Shown: positions 16,347 through 22,514 of the stretch, in pieces
How the letters are laid out: each line of letters begins with the position of its first letter
Numbering within the stretch: position 1 is the first letter of the stretch
Origin: DASQBT01 sp049578545
GTDB taxonomy: Bacteria > Pseudomonadota > Gammaproteobacteria > Burkholderiales > Thiobacillaceae
Reading direction: 5' to 3'
Assembly: GCA_049578545.1 (NCBI GenBank)
Contig: JBAUMF010000002.1
Span: 1-23,711, forward strand
DNA: 23,711 nucleotides
Position numbers and translations under genes: made by a program
The notes under the pieces: model-generated
Database searches by the model: none
What the model was told of the DNA's origin: nothing
Seen by the model: the letters and a program-made list of their open reading frames with translations, nothing else

Positions 16347-17569
16347 TATTCGCCCCCTGCCGGCAAACGTATCGTTATGACCGTGCCACCGCCTTCACGA
16401 TCCGCGATGTGAACCGTACCGCCATGCCGTTCAACATTGCTGTTGGCCAGCATCAAGCCCAATCCCATTCCGGTCCCCTCCGCCTGCGCTTCACGTCCCG
16501 CCCGCTTCTTGAGATCGTCATTCATGCCCGGGCCGTGATCGGCGATGCGTATGTAGGCTTCGCGAGCGTGCGAACCCACAGAGACATCAACCGGCCTGTG
16601 CGAGGCCTGCCAGGCATTGTTGAGCAGATTGAGCAGCGACTGCCCCAGGGTGTCGTCACAACGGATCCAGATGCCGGAAGGAAATTCGCCTTGCACATTG
16701 AAAACGGCTTCCGGCCGCATCCAGCGCCAGTTTTCCAGTTGGGTCCTGAGCCAGCCCTGCAGTTCAACCCGTTCCATCTCGCGTGCCTCACCACGCGCTA
16801 CGGCCGACAACTTCGCCAGCATGGCCTTCGCGCGGGCGACCTGATTGCGCGCCAGTTTGACCGTATCTTCATCACCCTTCCCCGCCAGTTCTTCGACCGC
16901 CAGCGCAAGCGTATTGAGCGGCGTCCCAAGGTCATGTGCCGCACCCGCGGCAAGGCTGGCTACCGCGATGATCTGTTCGTTGCGCAACGTGTCCTCGCGC
17001 AGGCGCACCAGCTCCGCCTCGCGCTCGCGCAGCGTCTGCGACAGGCGATAGAGAAAATAGGCAATCAGAAAGGCGCTGACAATGAAGTCCATCCACATTC
17101 CGGACAAATGCAGGGCGAACGCCGCGGGACCGGCAGGCAGCCCAAGCGCCTGGTAGTTGAACATCAGGAGACTGTAGGCCAGACCCGCAGCAAATGCGAT
17201 ACCCGCTACCCACATAGCGGGCATGACGCCGGCTCCGATCACCACAGGAAGCAACAGCAGGGAAATGAACGGGTTATAGGCACCGCCGCTGAAAAATACC
17301 AGAACGCCCAGGGCGGCAACATCCGCCAGCAGTTGCATGCCGAGCTCGACTGAACCAATTGCCGCCCGGCTCTTCACCCGTAGCCAGGCCTGCCCGGTCA
17401 GGATCAATGCCAATGCCAGTGCGATAAAAGTCGGCACCAGCGGGATGGCAATTTGCAGAAATTTCCAGGATCCCAGCGCCACAGCGCACAACCCCAGATA
17501 GAGATACAGACGCAGCTGGACGAGCCGTCTCAGCGCATCTGTCAGGTTGGGCGGGTTAGCCTGAAGCAT
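16346..17569 (-). CDS. regB: RegB/PrrB-family membrane redox sensor kinase
   Basis: The kinase partner of RegA. I choose the ATG at 17569 (407 residues). A longer frame from a TTG at 17611 lacks a ribosome site and would run into the operator-like sequence. The N-terminal half has about six hydrophobic segments. The quinone-binding signature GG-x-x-NPF is present as GGAYNPF at about residues 95-101 from the ATG. The phospho-acceptor His212 lies in AAGAAHDLGTPLNTL, the RegB-type H box. The ATPase domain follows with N box LLNLLNNAWQA, DHGPGM, and GTGMGLGLML. The redox-active Cys known in Rhodobacter RegB near the dimer helices seems absent: the region NQVARAKAMLAKL has no Cys. Its stop overlaps the regA start. 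Confidence 0.92.
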   Translation of the reverse strand: MLQANPPNLTDALRRLVQLRLYLYLGLCAVALGSWKFLQIAIPLVPTFIALALALILTGQAWLRVKSRAAIGSVELGMQLLADVAALGVLVFFSGGAYNPFISLLLLPVVIGAGVMPAMWVAGIAFAAGLAYSLLMFNYQALGLPAGPAAFALHLSGMWMDFIVSAFLIAYFLYRLSQTLREREAELVRLREDTLRNEQIIAVASLAAGAAHDLGTPLNTLALAVEELAGKGDEDTVKLARNQVARAKAMLAKLSAVARGEAREMERVELQGWLRTQLENWRWMRPEAVFNVQGEFPSGIWIRCDDTLGQSLLNLLNNAWQASHRPVDVSVGSHAREAYIRIADHGPGMNDDLKKRAGREAQAEGTGMGLGLMLANSNVERHGGTVHIADREGGGTVITIRLPAGGE

Positions 17570-17596
17570 GGCGTATTCTATCTGCAGCCACGATCC

Positions 17597-17655
17597 TGTC
17601 GCCTGCGACAATATGTCGCATTGTCGAATCGCGGCTTATTGTTCAAACTGCGACA
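17597..17655. promoter_or_regulatory. Cluster of RegA/RegR-box-like half-sites
   Basis: Half-sites are TGTCGC at 17597, GCGACA at 17605, TGTCGC at 17614, a partial TTGTCG at 17621, and GCGACA at 17650. The segment GCGACAATATGTCGC (17605-17619) differs at one position from the RegR-box consensus as I remember it from Bradyrhizobium (GNGRCRTTNNGNCGC). The cluster lies between the divergent regB and PCu(A)C genes, starting about 28 bp before the regB ATG, so autoregulation and control of the copper chaperone are both plausible. Confidence 0.65.
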
Positions 17656-17873
17656 GTGCGTCGGGAAATATCTCGTGTTGCACCCGCCTGGTGCGGGTTT
17701 GATCTTGCTCAGCCAGGTGAAAATAACAGCAGCTGTCTTTGTTTGGACCAGCGTGCCTGCGCAGCCAACCCACGCATCCATTCTCCTGCGGCGCGGTTGA
17801 GCGCAAAACGCGGCCTGACTCTCGGGTTGCAGCAGTCGTCTCAATTCGTTGGCTAGTTTCCATGAGGTTAAAT

Positions 17874-18326
17874 ATGAATCGCCTGATCCCTTCCATCATT
17901 GCCACTCTCGTTGCCCTGCCTCTGTATGCGGCAAACCTGAAAGTCGAGGACGCCTGGGCTCGCGCCACCGCACCCGGCCAGCCTGTGGCGGGCGCTTTCA
18001 TGAAACTGACCAGTGACCGCAACGCGCAGCTGGTTGGCGCTTCCAGCCCGGTTGCGGGCATGGTCCAGGTCCACATGATGAAGATGCAGGACGGCGTGAT
18101 GATCATGCGGGAAATGAAAAGCCTTCCACTGCCCAAGGGGAAAACCGTTGAGCTCGCCCCTGGCGGCTATCACATCATGTTGATGGAGTTGAAGCAGCCT
18201 CTCACAGCCGGAAAGAGCGTACCGATCACGCTCAACGTGAAGACCGGCAGGAAGATCCAGAAGGTTGAGGTGAAGGCAGAGGTTCGTGACCTGCTAGGTG
18301 GCGAAGGGGAGCAGCATCCTCATTGA
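17874..18326 (+). CDS. Periplasmic copper chaperone PCu(A)C
   Basis: PCu(A)C proteins bind Cu(I) in the periplasm and help deliver it to the CuA or CuB site of haem-copper oxidases. The product is 150 residues with a signal peptide (MNRL, hydrophobic core, LYA before Ala20). The copper motif H-x10-M-x21-H-x-M is exact: His67, Met78, His100 and Met102. A Met-rich surface (HMMKM, MIMREM) and a His tail (EQHPH) may also bind copper. I choose the ATG at 17874 because GAGG sits six bases upstream; the ATG at 17862 would overlap that site. It is divergent from regB. In Rhodobacter the regB-regA locus holds a different copper chaperone (SenC/Sco), so the pairing makes sense. Confidence 0.92.
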   Translation: MNRLIPSIIATLVALPLYAANLKVEDAWARATAPGQPVAGAFMKLTSDRNAQLVGASSPVAGMVQVHMMKMQDGVMIMREMKSLPLPKGKTVELAPGGYHIMLMELKQPLTAGKSVPITLNVKTGRKIQKVEVKAEVRDLLGGEGEQHPH

Positions 18327-18593
18327 TTCTGTCGTCTGACCGGGCAGGCTGATCCAGGCTCCCCCCAGCAGCCCTGATCCTGTTTGCATGCCGGAAAACC
18401 TCATGCCGAAGCAGGCCAGGAACGCGGTATTGAAGCAGAGCCACCCGTTGCAGCGAAATGTCCCGCCCGCGACCTTTTCACCGGGTAACGCAGTGGTGAA
18501 GAAGCACGCTTGATGACATCAAGGCACGCTCACCCTGCGGCTTTGCGGGAAACGGATCGGGTGATTTTCCAACGGACGAATGTGCCGACGGCC
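18327..18593. other. Gene-free interval after the copper chaperone
   Basis: No convincing ORF is seen. CTTGATGACATCAAG (18509-18523) is a perfect dyad with 7-bp arms, flanked by GCACG on each side. No clear terminator with a T-run is visible between the converging PCu(A)C and anti-sigma genes. Confidence 0.4.
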
Positions 18594-18845
18594 TCAATGA
18601 TCGGCAGGCCCCTGTTCCTGCAATCTGGTCGTGATGCGGGTTCGTGCCTGCTCGGACAGCCGCCCTTCAGCTTCTTCCCTGCGCAGCCATTCGCGTAGCA
18701 GATTCATCTGGCGGACAAAGCGGGCGCAATTTACGCAGACGAAAAGATGGATGCGCATGGCCACGCGATCCTTCACAGACAAAGGCCGGTCCCAGGATCG
18801 GGTCACCAGCTGGGAATTTTCCCGGCAATTTATGAATAGTCCCAT
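18594..18845 (-). CDS. Zinc-finger anti-sigma factor (zf-HC2/ZAS type)
   Basis: This small 83-residue cytosolic protein has the ZAS pattern: Cys7 in NCRENSQL, then His33-x3-Cys37-x2-Cys40 in RIHLFVCVNCARFVRQ. Such proteins bind an ECF sigma factor and release it under stress, often in a redox-dependent way. The DRPLSVKDRVAMRIHL stretch is typical of the soluble short form; there is no membrane helix. GAGG lies six bases upstream of the ATG. It is downstream of the ECF sigma gene on the same strand, with an unusually long gap of 126 bp for such a pair. The role is inferred from motif and context. Confidence 0.85.
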   Translation of the reverse strand: MGLFINCRENSQLVTRSWDRPLSVKDRVAMRIHLFVCVNCARFVRQMNLLREWLRREEAEGRLSEQARTRITTRLQEQGPADH

Positions 18846-18971
18846 TCAAGGCCTCTTTGGTCTAATCCCCCGCTGCGACAAACGCAATTCCACCAGCCAG
18901 CCAGGCGCGAACCGCACCCCTGTGCCCGTGCGGCACGCCGGACGCAACAACGCCGAGCGCGGGAGCCCGTC

Positions 18972-19523
18972 CTATATCCGGGCATCCAGACATTCGCGCA
19001 AGAACAGCTTGGCTCGGTGAAGCATGACCCACACATTCGTCGCCGTGATGTTCAGCTCCTTACAGATTTCCTCGGTCGCCATCCCGGTAAGCTCCGTCAG
19101 TGAAAAAATGCGGGCAAGGTTGGGTTTCAGGCTGTCCAGACAATCCTGCAGCGCCTGGCGCAGCCGGCTGGTTTCCAACTCGGTCTCGGGAGTTTTCCAC
19201 TCGCGGATTGGCTCGCTCCAGTGTCCGGTGTGATCGAACAAGGCTTCCCAGTCCTGCTCATCCTCTTCACCGCTGCCCCCCGGCGCCGTTACCTCGCGTG
19301 CCTGCTGGCGAATGATATCGACCACCTTGTGCTTGAGGATGCCTGTCAGCCAGGTGCGTTCCGAGCTGCCGCCCTTGAACCCGTCGTGCGCCTTCAAGGC
19401 TGCCAGCAGGGTTTCCTGGACTGCGTCTTCGGCCAATTCAGTGGACATCAAACGGCGACGGGCGTAGCGAAACAGGTAATCGCCGTGTTGCGCAAGCCAG
19501 CGTTGCGGGTCCAGTCCAGTCAC
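18972..19523 (-). CDS. ECF-type sigma-70 family sigma factor
   Basis: The product is a 183-residue two-domain sigma factor. Region 2 (about 12-75) holds YLFRYARRRLMSTELAEDAVQETLLAAL and the -10-binding TWLTGILKHKVVDIIR. A linker rich in Trp and acid residues (WEALFDHTGHWSEPIREWKTPETELE) leads to region 4 (about 120-180) with LARIFSLTELTGMATEEICKEL and the helix-turn-helix NITATNVWVMLHRAKLFLRECL. These resemble the short ECF group that pairs with zf-HC2 anti-sigma proteins, one of which lies just downstream. The start is GTG with GGAGG four bases upstream. It is divergent from hsp20, and its promoter region holds a 17-bp palindrome. Its target genes cannot be read from this window. Confidence 0.93.
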   Translation of the reverse strand: MTGLDPQRWLAQHGDYLFRYARRRLMSTELAEDAVQETLLAALKAHDGFKGGSSERTWLTGILKHKVVDIIRQQAREVTAPGGSGEEDEQDWEALFDHTGHWSEPIREWKTPETELETSRLRQALQDCLDSLKPNLARIFSLTELTGMATEEICKELNITATNVWVMLHRAKLFLRECLDARI

Positions 19524-19550
19524 TCGGCCTCCGTTGTTTTAGCGAAGCAT

Positions 19551-19567
19551 AAATCCATTATGGATTT
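19551..19567. promoter_or_regulatory. 17-bp palindrome in the ECF sigma promoter region
   Basis: AAATCCAT (19551-19558) and ATGGATTT (19560-19567) are perfect inverted arms around one T. The dyad lies about 28 bp before the sigma start codon and about 40 bp left of the hsp20 promoter. It has no T-run on a coding exit, so an operator is likelier than a terminator. Confidence 0.5.
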
Positions 19568-19604
19568 TATCTGCATGGTCATAACCCTTTTTATTGCATG
19601 GCCT

Positions 19605-19632
19605 CTTGAAATATCCATACCAGTGCCCAACT
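19605..19632 (+). promoter_or_regulatory. Sigma-32 (heat-shock) promoter of hsp20
   Basis: A perfect -35 CTTGAAA (19605-19611) is followed after 13 bp by GCCCAACT (19625-19632), close to the sigma-32 -10 consensus CCCCATnT. Transcription would start near 19640, giving a leader of about 45 bases before the hsp20 ATG. Confidence 0.75.
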
Positions 19633-19643
19633 ACTTACCATGC

Positions 19644-19678
19644 GCGGGAGATACCCGCATTTCTTAAACTTGGAGGAA
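19644..19678 (+). promoter_or_regulatory. Possible RNA thermometer in the hsp20 leader
   Basis: In the predicted leader, GCGGG (19644-19648) pairs with CCCGC (19654-19658). Just after it, UUCUU (19661-19665) can pair with AGGAA (19674-19678), with one G-U pair, covering part of the GGAGG ribosome site. A stable upstream stem plus a weak stem over the ribosome site is the design of small heat-shock gene thermometers. Pairing is inferred, not computed. Confidence 0.4.
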
Positions 19679-19684
19679 TTCATT

Positions 19685-20110
19685 ATGGCCAACCTGACTC
19701 GCTATGAACCGTTTGAACTGGGCGTGGAGCCCTTTGATGACCTGTTTCGCGGCTTTTTCCGTCCGGTGCGGTACGACAAGGAACTGCCCCAATTCAAAAT
19801 GGACGTCAAGGAAGACGACAAATCCTATACCGTCCATGCCGATCTGCCGGGTGTGAAGAAAGAAGACATTCATGTCAGCATCGATGGCAACATGGTGATG
19901 GTTTCTGCCGAAACGCACCGCGAATCCGAACAGAAGGAAGGCGAAAAAGTGCTCAAGCGCGAGCGTTATTTTGGCAAGGTCAGCCGGAGTTTCAGCCTGG
20001 GAACTGATGTGGATGAAGCAACAGCCAGCGCCAAATACGCCGACGGCGTGCTGGAACTGAGCCTGCCGAAGAAGGCGGCCTCGACGCAAAAACGTGTGGA
20101 AGTGCGCTAA
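19685..20110 (+). CDS. Small heat-shock protein, Hsp20/alpha-crystallin family
   Basis: Hsp20 proteins are ATP-independent holdases that keep unfolded proteins soluble. The 141-residue product has a short Phe-rich N-arm (FDDLFRGFFRPVRY). An alpha-crystallin domain covers about 36-130, with FKMDVKEDDKSYTVHADLPGVKKEDI, RERYFGKVSRSFSLG and YADGVLELSLPKK. The C-terminal VEV is a form of the IxI anchor. GGAGG eight bases upstream selects the ATG at 19685; an in-frame ATG at 19640 lies near the likely transcription start and is rejected. A sigma-32 promoter precedes it. It is divergent from the ECF sigma gene. The downstream stem CCTTT-cgc-AAAGG near 20119-20131 could help end transcription but has no T-run. 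Confidence 0.95.
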   Translation: MANLTRYEPFELGVEPFDDLFRGFFRPVRYDKELPQFKMDVKEDDKSYTVHADLPGVKKEDIHVSIDGNMVMVSAETHRESEQKEGEKVLKRERYFGKVSRSFSLGTDVDEATASAKYADGVLELSLPKKAASTQKRVEVR

Positions 20111-20211
20111 GCGTTCCCCCTTTCGCAAAGGCGGCCATGGGGCCAGGGGCTAAGTTAACGTGTTGCTAAACGCAAGGCTATACCGGGCATCCAATCAAAA
20201 GTTGCCGGTGC

Positions 20212-20454
20212 GTGATTCACACTCTTGAGCCCCGACTAACGCTTGACGCTGCCGAACAGGCGCCACTACCTGCCTGTTGCGTCGAATGGGGCCACGGACT
20301 GCTCGAAGCCTATGTGCGCGTCAACGCTCATGCTTCGGCGTCCTCCTCCGCTGAAATTCTGGAAGGGCAGGGCTTCACTTCGGATCAAGCCAATCGTCTG
20401 TATATCGCAGCCGAGATACTCCATGCCCAACTGACCAAACTCAAAACCGTTTAA
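20212..20454 (+). CDS. Hypothetical 80-residue protein or remnant
   Basis: A GTG-start frame gives a product that is plausibly folded: Cys-Cys near residue 22, then VEWGHGLLEAYVRVNAHAS and a C-terminal helix SDQANRLYIAAEILHAQLTKLKTV. Codon use looks coding-like, but there is no ribosome site before the GTG, and the frame is open a further 14 codons upstream without a good start. It may be the tail of a lost gene. It converges on vapC and overlaps its end by 14 bp. I recognise no family. Confidence 0.4.
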   Translation: MIHTLEPRLTLDAAEQAPLPACCVEWGHGLLEAYVRVNAHASASSSAEILEGQGFTSDQANRLYIAAEILHAQLTKLKTV

Positions 20455-20863
20455 CGGCCAGCCCCTTCGCCTTCGCGTTTTTCTCCAGGTTGCCGTCCGC
20501 CGTCGCAATACTGGCCGACCTGGCCTCGATGGCCATCGCCAGATGAAGAGAGTCGCCGGAACGCAGACCACTGGGAACATGGCGCGCAAGCTGGGCCGCA
20601 TGCTCGAAAGCTTGCCTGCTCACGGGGATAAGCCGCAATCCGGATCGGCTGAAGTTTTCGAAATCCTTCCATGCCATTTGCGCCTGGCCCTGTTTGAGTT
20701 CGCCGCGCCGCACCTTAATTGACAACGCGCTGGCGAACTCCGTCAAAATCCAGTCAGCGGAAATTAGCGGTTCATCGCAAGCTTCAAACCATGCATCCAC
20801 TGCATCGCTTGCCGGCTCAGGAACGAACATGGGGATGGCAGCGCTTGTATCGAGATAGATCAT
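20441..20863 (-). CDS. vapC: VapC-type PIN-domain toxin
   Basis: VapC toxins are Mg-dependent ribonucleases, many cutting tRNA or rRNA. The 140-residue product is one PIN domain. The acidic active-site residues are in place: Asp5 (IYLDTSAAI), Glu42 (ILTEFASAL), Asp104 (LRSGDSLHLA) and Asp123 (IATADGNLEKNA). The ATG shares one base with the vapB stop (TAATG), the usual tight coupling of antitoxin and toxin. The gene is intact, so the toxin is probably functional. The RNA target cannot be told from sequence. It lies within the island bracketed by inverted repeats. Confidence 0.93.
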   Translation of the reverse strand: MIYLDTSAAIPMFVPEPASDAVDAWFEACDEPLISADWILTEFASALSIKVRRGELKQGQAQMAWKDFENFSRSGLRLIPVSRQAFEHAAQLARHVPSGLRSGDSLHLAMAIEARSASIATADGNLEKNAKAKGLAVKRF

Positions 20864-21111
20864 TAATAGCGCTCATCTTGGCGCATGGCTTCCACCGTGG
20901 GAGAGGTCATCGGCATCCCTGCCCGCAGCCTGCGCACCTTTTTGAGAAAGGCAGCTTTGTTGAACGGTTGCGCCGGGATTAGGGTGATTGCTCCTGCCAC
21001 GCTGATTTCACCTTCAACGCTATCGCCTTCCTTCAATCCGGTAATCCGGGCATATTCCGCGGGAAGGCGCACCGCCAGACTATTACCCCATTTCGCCACG
21101 CGTAGTTTCAA
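20863..21111 (-). CDS. vapB: VapB-type antitoxin, AbrB/MazE fold
   Basis: The 82-residue antitoxin starts with a SpoVT/AbrB-type DNA-binding domain: LRVAKWGNSLAVRLPAEYARITGLKEGDSV (about 3-32), with the family's WGNSLAVRLP core. The C-terminal part (about 48-82, FNKAAFLKKVRRLRAGMPMTSPTVEAMRQDERY) would wrap around and block VapC. The start codon is TTG; AGGAG six bases upstream makes this start secure and an ATG is not available nearby. A weak start on the antitoxin is unusual because antitoxin is normally needed in excess. An AT-rich stretch with a TATC-GATA dyad at about 21130-21146 could be the autoregulatory operator. Confidence 0.9.
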   Translation of the reverse strand: MKLRVAKWGNSLAVRLPAEYARITGLKEGDSVEGEISVAGAITLIPAQPFNKAAFLKKVRRLRAGMPMTSPTVEAMRQDERY

Positions 21112-21609
21112 GATTCACTCCTTGAAGGATATCCATGTAGATACACTATAGCACGAAAGAACAGGCAGGCAGGCATGCAAGCAATCAACTGACTGCCCGG
21201 TTTCTCTTCTCTTTCGCGCCTTCGATTGGCAGCCCCCGCCTTGGTGAGCGTACCCTCAACGATGAGCACGGCCTGCGTCGCCCTTGCCATTGAATCAAAC
21301 ACGGGGCCACTGGCAAGGCCTGCATAAGCCAGGATCGATGAGACCTACGGGAGCGATACCGCCCCCCTGACGGAAGCGGCGCTATTCTGCGCCAGCCGCC
21401 GGGGAGTTCAGGATTCCATCAGGCGGCGCACACTGGCGTGACTTGGACTTGCTGGCTGCACAGCGTCTTTGCTACGCAGAAAACGCACCGCAGCGCCCGA
21501 AGGCAATGCGGCGCTGAATAAGAGTTCGCAACACGTTAACTTAACCCCCAGGCCATGGGGCCGCCTTTTTTATTGCTAAAATCAGGCGAATTTCCCAATC
21601 GAGTCCGCC
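21112..21609. other. 498-bp non-coding right half of the vapBC island and argB leader
   Basis: No convincing gene is seen. GGCA is repeated near 21161-21176. Two hairpins stand out: GGCGC (21378-21382) with GCGCC (21389-21393), and CAGCGCC (21491-21497) with GGCGCTG (21510-21516), the latter a perfect 7-bp stem. The right inverted repeat follows. The stem GGCC-ATGG-GGCC with the T-run at 21565-21571 may act as a weak terminator just before argB. Confidence 0.45.
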
Positions 21610-22491
21610 ATGACCGACTTCTCCCCTGCCGACAAGGCCAATATCCTTTCCGAAGCCTTGCCGTACATCCAGCGCTTCTACGACAAGACCATCGTTATCA
21701 AGTATGGCGGCAACGCCATGACGGATGCCAGGCTGATGGAAAGCTTTGCCCAGGACGTCGTGCTGCTGAAACTGGTCGGCCTGAACCCCGTCGTCGTCCA
21801 TGGCGGCGGACCGCAGATCGCAGACGTGCTGAAGAAGATCGGCAAGCAGAGTGATTTCATTCAGGGCATGCGCGTCACCGATGAAGAAACCCTTGATGTC
21901 GTGGAAATGGTGTTGGGCGGGCTGATCAACCAGGACATTGTCACCCTCATCAACAAACATGGCGGCAAAGCCGTCGGCCTGACCGGCAAGGATGGCAATT
22001 TCATCCATGCCAAGAAGATGCTGGTGCCAAGCAAGGATGAAGCAGGAAAGTGGCTGGATATCGGCCAGGTTGGCGAGATCACCGGCATCGACCCGGCCAT
22101 CATCGAATTACTCGATTCCAAGGACTTCATTCCGGTGGTTGCACCGCTGGGAACCGACGCCGAAGGCAACGCCTACAACATCAACGCCGACGTCGCCGCC
22201 GGAAAACTGGCCGGGGTGTTGAAGGCGGAAAAAGTCATCTTCATGACCAACATACCCGGCGTGCTCGACAAGCAGGGACAGCTGCTGACCGGCCTGACCC
22301 CCAAGCAAATCGACGAGCTGACCGCCGATGGCACCATTTCCGGCGGCATGATCCCCAAGGTCGGATACGCGCTAGACGCGGTCAACAGCGGAGTAAAAAC
22401 GGCACATATCATCGATGGCCGCGTCGATCATGCCCTGCTGCTGGAAGTATTGACCAAGGAAGGCGTGGGCACGCTGGTCAAGGCACATTGA
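21610..22491 (+). CDS. argB: Acetylglutamate kinase
   Basis: ArgB phosphorylates N-acetylglutamate, the second step of arginine synthesis, in the cytosol. The 293-residue product has the amino-acid-kinase blocks: VIKYGGNAM with Lys31, VVHGGGPQI (about 62-70), GMRVTDEETLDVVEMVLGG, the NINADVAAGKLAGVLKAEKVIFMTNIPGVLD nucleotide region, and the lysine loop ISGGMIPKV. The extended N-terminus before the kinase core (SPADKANILSEALPYIQRF) matches the hexameric, arginine-inhibited type (family knowledge). The ribosome site is weak. The gene is complete and single, with a hairpin right after its stop and the vapBC island upstream. Confidence 0.97.
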   Translation: MTDFSPADKANILSEALPYIQRFYDKTIVIKYGGNAMTDARLMESFAQDVVLLKLVGLNPVVVHGGGPQIADVLKKIGKQSDFIQGMRVTDEETLDVVEMVLGGLINQDIVTLINKHGGKAVGLTGKDGNFIHAKKMLVPSKDEAGKWLDIGQVGEITGIDPAIIELLDSKDFIPVVAPLGTDAEGNAYNINADVAAGKLAGVLKAEKVIFMTNIPGVLDKQGQLLTGLTPKQIDELTADGTISGGMIPKVGYALDAVNSGVKTAHIIDGRVDHALLLEVLTKEGVGTLVKAH

Positions 22492-22514
22492 CTGTCGGAC
22501 CTCTCGCCCGACAG
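22492..22514 (+). terminator. Hairpin directly after argB
   Basis: CTGTCGG (22492-22498) pairs perfectly with CCGACAG (22508-22514) around a 9-base loop, starting right after the argB TGA. No T-run follows, so it may act as a transcript-end stabiliser or a weak terminator. Confidence 0.6.

Larger units (their letters stand above)
20128..21568. mobile_element. vapBC island bracketed by matching end sequences
   Basis: The ends at about 20128-20166 and 21528-21568 are imperfect inverted copies of each other. The inner 16 bp are identical: TAAGTTAACGTGTTGC at 20151-20166 and its complement at 21528-21543. The outer AAAGGCGGCC also matches in inverted orientation. In addition GGCCATGGGGCC occurs in direct orientation at both ends (20133-20144, 21551-21562), as does TTGCTAAA (20163, 21573). 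Between them lie an orphan ORF, vapB-vapC and structured non-coding DNA. No transposase or integrase is visible, so this would be a non-autonomous or decayed unit. Mobility is an inference from the ends and the cargo. Confidence 0.5.

Noticed and set aside
17570..17611. Extension of regB to a TTG at 17611
   Set aside because: No ribosome site precedes the TTG and the extension would overlap the RegA-box-like operator; the ATG at 17569 fits the family N-terminus.
21108..21302. 64-codon minus-strand ORF upstream of vapB
   Set aside because: No ribosome site, low-complexity charged product and it covers the vapBC promoter region.
20128..21568. Integron gene cassette with attC site
   Set aside because: The island ends do not give paired RYYYAAC and GTTRRRY core sites in the right arrangement, and no integrase is seen.
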